Shown here piece by piece: positions 44,026-52,282 of a DNA stretch of 64,000 nt. The stretch spans positions 1,121,001 through 1,185,000 of the forward strand of contig NZ_AP014637.1 of assembly GCF_000829415.1 (NCBI RefSeq), in the 5' to 3' direction. The notes under the pieces were generated by a model, which worked only from the letters and a program-made list of their open reading frames with translations, did no database searches and had not been told where the DNA came from. The position numbers were made by a program, and so were the translations under genes. How positions within the stretch are numbered: position 1 is the first letter of the stretch; the number at the start of each line of letters is the position of its first letter. The stretch is from Pseudomonas sp. StFLB209 (GTDB lineage Bacteria; Pseudomonadota; Gammaproteobacteria; Pseudomonadales; Pseudomonadaceae).

Positions 44026-44891
44026 GCCCAGTCCTTGCGATGACGAATCAGGCCTTCCTGGCTGACCGAGGCCACCAGTTGTCCGGCGCGGTTGTACACG
44101 CTGCCACGAGAAAAACCACGGGAGTTGCCGGCCCACGGGCTGTCCATGGCATACAGCAGCCAGTCGTCGGCGCGCAGGTCACTGTGGAACCACAGCGAGT
44201 GATCCAGGCTGGCGACCTGCATATCGCGTTGCCACACCGTCTTGCCGTGGGGCAGCAGCGAGGTGGTCAGCAGGTTGAAGTCCGAGGCATAGGCCAACAG
44301 GTATTTGTGCAGCGCCGGGACATCCTTGAGGGTGCCATCGGCGCGGAACCAGATGTACTTGACCGGCTCACCCGGCTTGGGATCGTAGGGATCTTCAGCC
44401 GTTACCGGACGAAACTCGATGGGCTTGGGGCAGAGGAATTTCTCGCGCATCGCTTCGGGGATCAGATGCGCGCGGCGAGTCAGCAGTTCAAGCTCGCAAG
44501 GCAGGTTTTCCGGACCGGCAATCTGTGGCATCGCCGCCTGATGTTCGAAGCCTTGCTCGTCGTACTGGAACGAAGCGCTGCAGGTGAAGATCGGCTTGCC
44601 CTTCTGGATGGCGGTGACGCGCCGGGTACTGAAGCTGCCGCCATCGCGTACCCGATCAACGTGATAGACCACCGGCAACTGGGCATCACCTGGGCGCAGG
44701 AAGTAACCGTGCAGCGAATGCACATGGCGGTCATCTTCTACGGTCTGGCTGGCCGCCGACAACGACTGGCCCAGCACCTGGCCGCCGAACAGCTGGCGAA
44801 AGCCCAAGTCCTGGCTACGGCCGCGAAACAGGTTTTCTTCGATGGATTCCAGCGTCAGCAGATCGACCAGATCTTCCAGCACTCGGCTCAT
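44022..44891 (-). CDS. tesB: Acyl-CoA thioesterase II
   Basis: Hydrolyses medium- and long-chain acyl-CoA to free acid and CoA. The 289-aa sequence carries a double hot-dog fold with conserved LFRGRSQDLGFRQLFGGQVLGQSL at the N-terminus, DGGSFSTRRVTAIQ, and SLDHSLWFHSDLRADDWLLYAMDSPWAG in the second half, containing the catalytic Asp of the family. Length equals that of E. coli TesB. It is first in the tesB-HAD operon. Confidence 0.96.
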   Translation of the reverse strand: MSRVLEDLVDLLTLESIEENLFRGRSQDLGFRQLFGGQVLGQSLSAASQTVEDDRHVHSLHGYFLRPGDAQLPVVYHVDRVRDGGSFSTRRVTAIQKGKPIFTCSASFQYDEQGFEHQAAMPQIAGPENLPCELELLTRRAHLIPEAMREKFLCPKPIEFRPVTAEDPYDPKPGEPVKYIWFRADGTLKDVPALHKYLLAYASDFNLLTTSLLPHGKTVWQRDMQVASLDHSLWFHSDLRADDWLLYAMDSPWAGNSRGFSRGSVYNRAGQLVASVSQEGLIRHRKDWA

Positions 44892-44959
44892 TCATGACTC
44901 CTTGCACACAGAGGTTGCGCGTTCAAACGCGGCTATAGAGCCCAATGATACAAAATCCT

Positions 44960-45529
44960 TCAGCCTTGCAGGGTCGAAAGCCACTGCTCACGGTTGATGC
45001 GGTACAGCACATGGGGTTTGAGCGGATGATTATCGGCCAGCGCCGGATGGTCAAAATCACCCTGCAGGTCGGCGTGCATGCCGATGGCCTGCATGACTTT
45101 CTGAGAGGGCAGGTTGCTGCGCGCGGTAAACGACACTACCTGATCCAGCCCCAGCCGCTCAAAGCCACAGCCCAGTGCCGTCCAGGCCGCCTCGCTGGCA
45201 AAGCCCAGCCCCCAATGCTCACGCGCCAGCCGCCAGCCAATTTCCACGGCCGGGGTAAACGGCGCCTCGAAGTCCACCACCAGCAAACCGGTAAAACCGA
45301 TGAACGCACCGGTGTCCTTGCGCTCCAGCGCCCACAGGCCGAACCCCAGCTCGGCAAAGTGCCCGCGCAGGCGGCCAATCATCGCGGCGCACTGCAAGCG
45401 GCTCATGGGCTCAGGGAAGTAGCGCATCACCTGCGGGTCGGCACACATGGCGGCAAAGGCCGGCAGGTCGTCGTCGCGCCATTGGCGCATCGTCAATCGC
45501 GGGCTATCGAGCGTGAGTATCGGTTCCAT
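44960..45529 (-). CDS. GNAT family acetyltransferase (RimJ/RimL-like)
   Basis: A 189-aa N-acetyltransferase. It opens MEPILTLDSPRLTMRQWRDDD, the RimL-type start, and the acetyl-CoA motif A region is EIGWRLAREHWGLGFASEAAW. Members acetylate N-termini of ribosomal proteins or small amines; the target here is unknown. It is transcribed with the strand of tesB but 68 bp upstream of it, so co-transcription is possible. Confidence 0.88.
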   Translation of the reverse strand: MEPILTLDSPRLTMRQWRDDDLPAFAAMCADPQVMRYFPEPMSRLQCAAMIGRLRGHFAELGFGLWALERKDTGAFIGFTGLLVVDFEAPFTPAVEIGWRLAREHWGLGFASEAAWTALGCGFERLGLDQVVSFTARSNLPSQKVMQAIGMHADLQGDFDHPALADNHPLKPHVLYRINREQWLSTLQG

Positions 45530-45636
45530 CCGTCATGTCTCCGGGCCATCTTCAATCATCGCGGCAGTGTAGTTGCAACTGTGCGATCAGTTAGGTTACT
45601 GGCACTATCGCGGTTTGACCCTGATGCTAAAGAAAA

Positions 45637-46557
45637 ATGCCACTGCCGCTGATCTACCACGACGATTACAGCCCGCCCTTCCCGGCCGACCACCGTTTCC
45701 CGATGGACAAATTCCGCCTGCTGCGCGATCACCTGGTCGACAGCGGCGTAACCACTGACGCGCAACTGCTACGCCCTGAGCTATGCCCGGCGGATATTCT
45801 GGCCCTTGCCCATGAGCCGGCCTATATCCAGCGCTTCATGAGCGGCGAGTTGTCCAGAGAGGATCAACGCCGTCTCGGGCTGCCGTGGAGCGAAGCGCTG
45901 GCGCGCCGCACAGTACGCGCGGTGGGCGGCTCGCTGCTGACCGCCGAACATGCCTTGCAACACGGCATGGCCTGTCATCTGGCCGGCGGCACGCATCATG
46001 CCCACTACGATTACCCGGCAGGTTTCTGCATCTTCAATGACCTGGCGATCATCAGCCATTACCTGCTCGGCAGCGGTCGGGTGGGCAAAGTGCTGATCTT
46101 CGATTGCGACGTGCATCAGGGTGACGGTACGGCCCGGCTGCTGGCCGATACCGATGATGCGATTACCGTGTCGCTGCACTGCGAGAAGAACTTCCCGGCG
46201 CGCAAGGCACAGAGCGACTGGGATATTCCACTGCCCATGGGCATGGGCGATATGGACTATCTGAAGGTGGTGGACGACACGCTCAATTACCTGCTGCCGT
46301 TCTACCAGCCTGACCTGGTGCTTTATGACGCCGGGGTCGATGTTCATGAGGACGACGCGCTGGGGTATCTGAAGCTCACCGATCAGGGGCTGGCGGCCCG
46401 TGACGAGGCCGTGCTGCACCATTGTCTGGGCCGCGATATCCCGGTAATGGGGGTGATCGGCGGCGGCTACAGCAAGGATCGCCATGCCCTGGCAAAGCGG
46501 CACGGCATCCTGCATCACAGCGCCCGCAAGGTATGGGACGAGCGCGGCCTGGGTTAA
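45637..46557 (+). CDS. Histone-deacetylase-family hydrolase
   Basis: A 306-aa class of bacterial zinc amidohydrolase related to HDACs and acetoin-utilisation/acetylpolyamine enzymes. It has GGTHHAHYDYPAGFCIFNDLAI (catalytic His pair), FDCDVHQGDGT (zinc-binding Asp and His), and the third zinc Asp in LYDAGVDVHEDD. GGGVS-like region reads VIGGGYSKD. The Tyr of the active site may be the Tyr in GGGYS. The physiological substrate is unknown. It is divergent from the GNAT gene. Confidence 0.9.
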   Translation: MPLPLIYHDDYSPPFPADHRFPMDKFRLLRDHLVDSGVTTDAQLLRPELCPADILALAHEPAYIQRFMSGELSREDQRRLGLPWSEALARRTVRAVGGSLLTAEHALQHGMACHLAGGTHHAHYDYPAGFCIFNDLAIISHYLLGSGRVGKVLIFDCDVHQGDGTARLLADTDDAITVSLHCEKNFPARKAQSDWDIPLPMGMGDMDYLKVVDDTLNYLLPFYQPDLVLYDAGVDVHEDDALGYLKLTDQGLAARDEAVLHHCLGRDIPVMGVIGGGYSKDRHALAKRHGILHHSARKVWDERGLG

Positions 46558-46572
46558 TCAACTACGGCAGGG

Positions 46573-47460
46573 TCAGTGGCGGCTCAGATAACTCTCGATG
46601 ATCGCGGAAAAATCCCGCCCGCCTTCGCCCCGCTGGCTCATGGCCTGAAACAACTGCTGGGCCAGCGCCCCGAGCAATACCGGCTGATGGGCAAGCCGCG
46701 CCGCTTCGGTGGCCAGGCCCAGATCCTTGAGCATCAGGTCGGCGGCAAAGCCACCGGTATAGCCTCGTGAAGCCGGTGCGGTCTCGACGATACCCGGCCA
46801 GGGGTTGTAGCTCTGCGAACTCCAGCAACTGCCGGTGGAGCTGTTGATGACCCCGGCCAGCACCTGAGTATCGATACCCAGTGCGTTACCCAAGGCCATG
46901 GCTTCGCTGACGCCGATCATCGAAATACCCAACAGCAGGTTATTGCACAGCTTGGCGATTTGCCCGGTACCCACCTCACCGCAATGCACGATATTACGGC
47001 CCATCTGCGCCAGAACAGGCTTGACCCGCTCGTAGTGCTGAACCGAGCCGCCGACCATGAACGTCAGCGTCGCGGCATTGGCCCCTGCCGTACCGCCGGA
47101 TACCGGAGCATCACCCACTACCACGCCCTGGCTGGCGGCAATCGTGGCGATGTCGCGGATGCTCTGCGGGTCAATGGTGCTGCAGTCGAGCGCCGGGGTC
47201 CCGGTAGCGATACCGGCCAAGATACCGTTCTCGCCCAGAAACGCGCTGCCTACATGCGCCGCCGCCGGCAGCATGGTAATCACCAGGTCACTGCCTTGCG
47301 CCGCGTGCCTGGCAGAGTCTTTGATGTGCCCGCCTTGGGCTGCCAGCTCAGCCAGGGCGTTAGTGTCGAGATCGAACAGATGCAAATGATGCCCGGCCTT
47401 GAGCAGGTTACGGGCCATGGGCGCGCCCATGTTACCCAGGCCGATGAATGCGATTTTCAT
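46573..47460 (-). CDS. 3-hydroxyisobutyrate dehydrogenase-like oxidoreductase
   Basis: A 295-aa beta-hydroxyacid dehydrogenase. The NAD-binding GLGNMGAPMA is at residues 7-16, the substrate motif is DAPVSGGTAGA (118-128), and the catalytic lysine is Lys170 in GQIAKLCNNLLL. It resembles MmsB of valine degradation, but mmsA is not adjacent, so tartronate semialdehyde or another beta-hydroxyacid could be the substrate. The start at 47460 gives MKIAFIGLG. A 16-bp gap separates its stop from the convergent HDAC gene. Confidence 0.88.
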   Translation of the reverse strand: MKIAFIGLGNMGAPMARNLLKAGHHLHLFDLDTNALAELAAQGGHIKDSARHAAQGSDLVITMLPAAAHVGSAFLGENGILAGIATGTPALDCSTIDPQSIRDIATIAASQGVVVGDAPVSGGTAGANAATLTFMVGGSVQHYERVKPVLAQMGRNIVHCGEVGTGQIAKLCNNLLLGISMIGVSEAMALGNALGIDTQVLAGVINSSTGSCWSSQSYNPWPGIVETAPASRGYTGGFAADLMLKDLGLATEAARLAHQPVLLGALAQQLFQAMSQRGEGGRDFSAIIESYLSRH

Positions 47461-47830
47461 TGTTGTTCTCCATTGGCGTGCACAGCAGCAAGGCTTGCTC
47501 ATCGAGCTACTGCGGGCAGCAATTGTGCCTTCCCTTCGAATACTAGCTCACCGCCTTGATGCGCAAGGCTTGCCGCCAGCCTGTGGATAACCCTGTGGAT
47601 GATTTGTTGGAAAGCTGTATACGCAGGAGCGGAGAGGGACGCAAAGAACTGCGCAGTGCAGTGCTTAAGGATGCGCGATTTTTGCTTGAAAATACGCCAG
47701 AAAGCTTCCAATAAAAAATTAAGACATTGATTTATAAGCAATTTAAACGAAAGGCACGCTTCTTGACTTGTGCATCAGGTGGCCTCGCCGAATGACTCGG
47801 CGGGCACTTGAGCCTGCAAGGAGAACCTCC
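47461..47830. other. Gene-free, AT-rich upstream region of hcp
   Basis: The 370 bp between the dehydrogenase and hcp starts are divergent promoters. The section 47680-47755 (GATTTTTGCTTGAAAAT, CAATAAAAAATTAAGAC, TTATAAGCAATTTAAACG) is much richer in A+T than its surroundings, as is typical of H-NS/MvaT-bound T6SS gene promoters; this last point is inference. Confidence 0.5.
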
Positions 47831-48349
47831 ATGGCTACACCGGCCTATATGTCCATCACCGGCAGTAAACAAGGGCACATCACCAAAGGCGCTTCCACCG
47901 CTGACTCGGTGGGCAACAACTATCAGGAAGAACATGAAGACCAAGTGCTGGTCCAGGCCTTCAGCCACAAGATCAGCCTGCCCACCGACCCTCAGTCCGG
48001 ACAGCCCGCCGGGCAGCGGGTCCATGATGCGGTGTGCATCACCAAGGTGTTCGACAGGGCTTCACCCTTATTGCTGGAAGCCCTGACCAAGGGCGAGCTG
48101 CTGCCCGAGGTTGAAATCGAGTGGTACCGCACCTCCAAGTCCGGAACCCAGGAGCATTACTACACCACCCATCTGGTGGACGCGATCATCGTCGAGATCC
48201 GCGACTACATGCACAACTGCCAGGACCCTGGCAGTGCCCACTTCACTCACCTGCAAGATGTCTACATGACTTACCGCAAGATCAGCTGGACCCACAAAGT
48301 CAGCGGCACCTCCGGCTCGGATGACTGGCGCAAACAGAAGACCGACTGA
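47831..48349 (+). CDS. hcp: Type VI secretion tube protein Hcp (orphan)
   Basis: A 172-aa Hcp family protein that stacks as hexameric rings to form the inner T6SS tube and can carry effectors. Conserved stretches include MATPAYMSITGSKQGHITKGA, EEHEDQVLVQAFSH and MTYRKISWTH. No other T6SS gene (vgrG, tssBC) lies in the window, so it is an orphan copy working with a distant cluster. AAGGAG lies eight bases before the ATG at 47831; a 21-codon longer frame is rejected on that ground. Confidence 0.95.
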   Translation: MATPAYMSITGSKQGHITKGASTADSVGNNYQEEHEDQVLVQAFSHKISLPTDPQSGQPAGQRVHDAVCITKVFDRASPLLLEALTKGELLPEVEIEWYRTSKSGTQEHYYTTHLVDAIIVEIRDYMHNCQDPGSAHFTHLQDVYMTYRKISWTHKVSGTSGSDDWRKQKTD

Positions 48350-48388
48350 TCGGCAGGCTCATCGGCCCGTCGTGCGGGCCGATGCACC

Positions 48389-49810
48389 TCAGGCAGGCAA
48401 TCGGGCGCGCAGCGCCTGGGCCTGCTCACCCAGATCCCAGAACAACCCGGCCGCCGCCTTGAGCCCTTGCTCAACGATGCTTTCCAGCAAATGCTCGTCC
48501 GGCGCGTGCTGCTTGCAGGAGGGATAAGAGTGCGGCAGCCATACCGTCGGCAAGCCCAGTACATCAGCGAAGCAATGGTTGGGGATGGTCCCGCCCAGAT
48601 TCGGCAGAATACTCACCGGCTCGCCCAGGCTGGTGCTGACTGAGCGGCTGACGAAGCCGACCCAAGGGTGCGCCGGGTCGAGCCGGGTCGCCGCATAGCC
48701 GCCATCGATCTGCACCTGCACCTCGGTAAAACCTTGCTCATCAAGATGGCGACGCAGGTTATCCGCCAGCCCCTGCCAGTCGGTGCCCTGGACAAAACGT
48801 AACTGGCAGACCATTTCCGCCCGGCCAGGAATCGCGCCAATCACCTTGACGGTACTGCCCGCAGACATCCCCACCACTTCCAGGGTATTGCAGCCGAACA
48901 ACTTCTCGCCCACGCTCAAACCGGGTTCACCCCACTGCAGATTGAGCTGCGGGTCGAAGCTTTCACCACCGACCGGCAGATCACGCACCAGCGCCGAGAC
49001 CGACTCACTGATCGGTGCCGGGCGCAGAAAGTCGGCCTGCAATTGCCCGCTGGCCGATACCAGGCTCGCCAGCACATGGCCCATGACAATCGCCGGGTTG
49101 GTGATGATCCCGCCCCAGTTGCCCGAATGACGACTGCCATTGCCGGTGTCCAGGCTCAGACGGAACTGGCACACCCCACGCGAGCCGAGAAACAGCGTCG
49201 GCAGGTCATGACGCACCCGCGGTCCGTCAGAGGCCAGGAACAGATCCGCAGACAACGCCTCGGCATGCTCACGGCACGCTTGCTCCAGCCCTGGCGAGCC
49301 CACTTCTTCGCTCATTTCGAAGATGACTTTCAGGTTGAACCCCAACTGTCCCTGGCGGACCTGCAGCACCGCATCCAGCGCGGCCAGGTTGATACTGTGC
49401 TGGCCCTTGTTGTCGGCCGTTCCACGCCCATAAATGCGTCCGTCCTTGATGCTCGTGCGCCATGGCGCAGTGCCTTGCTGCCAAAGCTCATCCTGGCCAC
49501 TGGTGACGTCACCATGGCCGTAGCTGAGCAAGGTCAGCAAAGCCGGGTCTTCAATACGCTCAGCCAGCAATAGCGGCGGTTTGCCGGCCTGCGGGTTGTC
49601 GATGATCCGGCAACTGAAGCCCATGCCCAACAGCACCGGCTGCAATTCGTCGTGCAGATAGGCGTGCAGTGCTGCGCTGCAATCAGGGTTCTGGCTTTCG
49701 GTACGCTGGGCGACACGGCGGTCAAGGATTTGCAGGAACGCACCACTGCTGTAGTGCCGTGCGGCCAGTTCCAGAGCATGTTCACGTGAGCAGGCAGAAG
49801 AGATCGACAT
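48389..49810 (-). CDS. M20 family metallopeptidase
   Basis: A 473-aa di-zinc hydrolase of the ArgE/DapE/carboxypeptidase G2 family. Zinc-ligand and catalytic motifs are YGHGDVTS (metal His and catalytic Asp), GRGTADNKGQH and FEMSEEVGSPGLEQ; the C-terminal His ligand lies in SYPSCKQHAPDEHLL. The central dimerisation domain spans about 205-345. ATG at 49810 has AGGAA six bases upstream. The substrate is probably a dipeptide or N-acyl amino acid. It is divergent from a LysR gene that probably controls it. Confidence 0.9.
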   Translation of the reverse strand: MSISSACSREHALELAARHYSSGAFLQILDRRVAQRTESQNPDCSAALHAYLHDELQPVLLGMGFSCRIIDNPQAGKPPLLLAERIEDPALLTLLSYGHGDVTSGQDELWQQGTAPWRTSIKDGRIYGRGTADNKGQHSINLAALDAVLQVRQGQLGFNLKVIFEMSEEVGSPGLEQACREHAEALSADLFLASDGPRVRHDLPTLFLGSRGVCQFRLSLDTGNGSRHSGNWGGIITNPAIVMGHVLASLVSASGQLQADFLRPAPISESVSALVRDLPVGGESFDPQLNLQWGEPGLSVGEKLFGCNTLEVVGMSAGSTVKVIGAIPGRAEMVCQLRFVQGTDWQGLADNLRRHLDEQGFTEVQVQIDGGYAATRLDPAHPWVGFVSRSVSTSLGEPVSILPNLGGTIPNHCFADVLGLPTVWLPHSYPSCKQHAPDEHLLESIVEQGLKAAAGLFWDLGEQAQALRARLPA

Positions 49811-49989
49811 ATCAGGTTCCTTGCTATCAGGCATTGGTCGTCGGGCGCGACCAGCAAGCCCTCGACCGAACAGTGCCGCAGAGGTTAACGTGGCAGCCTG
49901 AGTTGCAACAATTATCAAGTTCTCAATTCAACCTTGTCTTTTTTGCAAGCCAGCCTTGCACTTGCCTGAAGCATCAATGGAGCCGCGCC

Positions 49990-50979
49990 ATGCATGACCT
50001 GCCCTTGCGTTACTTCCACAGCGTGGCCAGGACCGGCTCGCTCTCGGCTGCTGCCGAGGAGCTGCACGTGGCCGTTTCGGCGGTCAGCCGACAGATCAGC
50101 AACCTGGAAGAAAACCTCGGGCTGCAATTGTTCGAGCGCAAACCGCGAGGCATGCAACTGACCGAGCCAGGCGAAGTGCTGCTGGCCTACGCCAACCGCA
50201 ATCAGTTGGAAGTGCGCAACGTGATTGCCGAGATGCGCGGCCTCAACACCCTGCAACAGCACACCATCACCCTCGCCTGCCCGGAAGGCATGGCCTGGGA
50301 ATTTCTGCCACGGGTGTGCGCGCAGTTCCGGGCCTTTCATCCCGGTGCGAGTTTCGATTTACAGGTGGTGGACGCCGCAAGGGCCTCGCAACTGGTCAAG
50401 GACGGCGTAGCCGACATCGCGCTGACCTTCAGCCTGACGCCGACCCTGGGGGTGGAGATTTCGCTCAGTTGCGACTCGCCGATCAGCGCGCTGATGCCTG
50501 TCAGTCACCCGCTGGCGAGCAGCGAATCATTGACCGTGCAGGAACTGGCGCAGTATCCACTGGCCCTGCCGCATGCCGGGTCGACCATCCGCTATCTGTT
50601 CGACATCGCCTGCAACCTGCACAGCATGAACATTGTGCCGGCCTACGCCAGCCACTCTCTGGGCGCGATCTATAACGCGGTTCGTCACTCCACGGACGTG
50701 ATTGCCTTGTGCGGCGCCGCCACCGTCAGCGGCACCGCCGCGCGTGACAACCTGCTGCTGGTGCCGATGAGCGACCCGCAATTGCGCCAGCGTAGCCTGC
50801 AGGTGCAGATCATGGCCGGGCGCAAGCTGCCGGTGCTGATCCGTTATTTCCTGAGTTTTCTGGAGGAACAATTGGTCAGCGTCAGCCAGCCCCCCGAGCC
50901 GGACACGCCTACCAGAAGTTCACGGAGTAAGTCAGGGCCAAGCGGTTTTCTTCGTAACGCGAGGATTCGCGCACGTTGA
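49990..50979 (+). CDS. LysR-family transcriptional regulator
   Basis: A 329-aa LTTR. The winged HTH covers residues 4-62 (YFHSVARTGSLSAAAEELHVAVSAVSRQISNLEENLG), followed by a substrate-binding domain (about 90-290). The last 25 residues (TRSSRSKSGPSGFLRNARIRAR region) are basic and are read from the antisense of the convergent oprD 3' end, a 71-bp overlap, so the tail may be recent. Divergent to the M20 gene, it probably controls it and possibly the oprD/MFS pair. Confidence 0.92.
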   Translation: MHDLPLRYFHSVARTGSLSAAAEELHVAVSAVSRQISNLEENLGLQLFERKPRGMQLTEPGEVLLAYANRNQLEVRNVIAEMRGLNTLQQHTITLACPEGMAWEFLPRVCAQFRAFHPGASFDLQVVDAARASQLVKDGVADIALTFSLTPTLGVEISLSCDSPISALMPVSHPLASSESLTVQELAQYPLALPHAGSTIRYLFDIACNLHSMNIVPAYASHSLGAIYNAVRHSTDVIALCGAATVSGTAARDNLLLVPMSDPQLRQRSLQVQIMAGRKLPVLIRYFLSFLEEQLVSVSQPPEPDTPTRSSRSKSGPSGFLRNARIRAR

Positions 50980-52144
50980 CCCCGATGTTCATCCAGTTGG
51001 CCCCGAACCCCTTGAGGAGCCCGCTCTGCACCACGTAACTGAGCACTGAGGTGCGTTCGGTCTCGTGGCTCTGCTGGCCCAGATCAATGTCGTTGCCCTC
51101 CATCCAGCGCGCCATCCATTTCAAGCCCGGCACGCCCACGGCGGCAAAGTCATAGTCATAGCGCAGTTGCCAGGAACGTTCGCCAGGCTTGACGAAGCCC
51201 AGCGCCGACCAGTTGATCAGAAACGGCGCCGGCGCGTAGTTGTTAAAGGTCGGGAACGTGTCCAGGCCCAGCATGCGCTGGTAACCGGCACCCAAGGTGT
51301 GGCCGTTTTTGCTCAGGCTGAACATCAGCCCATAGGTGCGATTATCCACCCGGCCAGACAACGCTTGGCCCTGCTCGCGGGTGTTGTAGTAGCGCACATC
51401 GGTCTTGAGCGTGAAACCGCCGCCCAACGCAGCCTTGTGCACCAGCCCCAGGTAATGCTGGCGGTAGATGTCCTGCAGTTGTGCGTAGAAATACGAGCCG
51501 GACAACTGCGGGGTGAACGCATAGGTGGCGCCAGCGAAATCCAGACCGTCGCTGGCTTGCGCCGGGGTATCGCCCCACAGGTACAGGTCTTCGCGTTCGG
51601 AAGACTCACGGCCGGTGATGCTCCAGAGCCGCCCGGCTGTCAGGGTCAGGTCTTTGACCTCCCGCGACTCAAGCACCGCGCCCTCGTAGCGGGTCACCAG
51701 TTGCCGGGCCGGGTCGTAGGACACCACTGGCAAGTTCGGCCGCTGGTCACCGATGCGCAGTTCGCTCTTTGAATAGCGCAACTTCACCGCCAGGTTGGCC
51801 CGCCCGTAATCCTTGACCGGGCTGCCATCGGTGCTGACCGGCAGCACACCATCGGGCGAGCGGCCTTTGCCGCCATCGAGCCGATAGGCAAAGTCGGCGC
51901 CCAGGTCCAGACCGAACTGGATCGGTGTGTCGGTGTAACCGGACTTGAACTGCAAGTCAAAGCCCTGCGACCAACTGCCGGTGCGTGACTTGGGCGCATT
52001 GGCCTGTTTGAAATCGCGGTCGACGTAGAAATTGCGCAGCCCCAGGGTCAGGTGGCTGTCATCGAGCAGGTCGGCCCGGGCAGGGCCTGCGACGCACAGG
52101 CCGACGCTGGTGAGCAATGCACAGGTAAGGCGCAAATCAGACAT
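50909..52144 (-). CDS. OprD-family outer-membrane porin
   Basis: A 411-aa 18-strand specific porin. The signal peptide is MSDLRLTCALLTSVGLCVAGPARA, cleaved near residue 24. DSHLTLGLRNFYVDRDF is the typical OprD start, and it ends RLALTYSVNFW with the terminal aromatic residue needed for barrel insertion. Members import basic amino acids, dipeptides or aromatic acids. GGAG precedes the ATG at 52144. It is co-oriented with and downstream of the MHS transporter, an outer plus inner membrane pair for one substrate. Confidence 0.93.
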   Translation of the reverse strand: MSDLRLTCALLTSVGLCVAGPARADLLDDSHLTLGLRNFYVDRDFKQANAPKSRTGSWSQGFDLQFKSGYTDTPIQFGLDLGADFAYRLDGGKGRSPDGVLPVSTDGSPVKDYGRANLAVKLRYSKSELRIGDQRPNLPVVSYDPARQLVTRYEGAVLESREVKDLTLTAGRLWSITGRESSEREDLYLWGDTPAQASDGLDFAGATYAFTPQLSGSYFYAQLQDIYRQHYLGLVHKAALGGGFTLKTDVRYYNTREQGQALSGRVDNRTYGLMFSLSKNGHTLGAGYQRMLGLDTFPTFNNYAPAPFLINWSALGFVKPGERSWQLRYDYDFAAVGVPGLKWMARWMEGNDIDLGQQSHETERTSVLSYVVQSGLLKGFGANWMNIGVNVRESSRYEENRLALTYSVNFW

Positions 52145-52282
52145 GGTCCACTCCAGAATCTTCAGGTGATTGGCGGCAATCAGCGAATCGTTGGCGTGCG
52201 AGTCCTCGCCCGTCACGACCATGGCGGGGCAAGAACAGGCAGGAGGTGGGGTGGCCCGGCCAAACGCCGGGCCAGCTGGCGA

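Noticed and set aside
47751..47766. Possible sigma-54 promoter ahead of hcp (AGGCAC-N5-TTGAC)
   Set aside because: The -24 GG is present but the essential GC of the -12 element is GA, so the match is not convincing.
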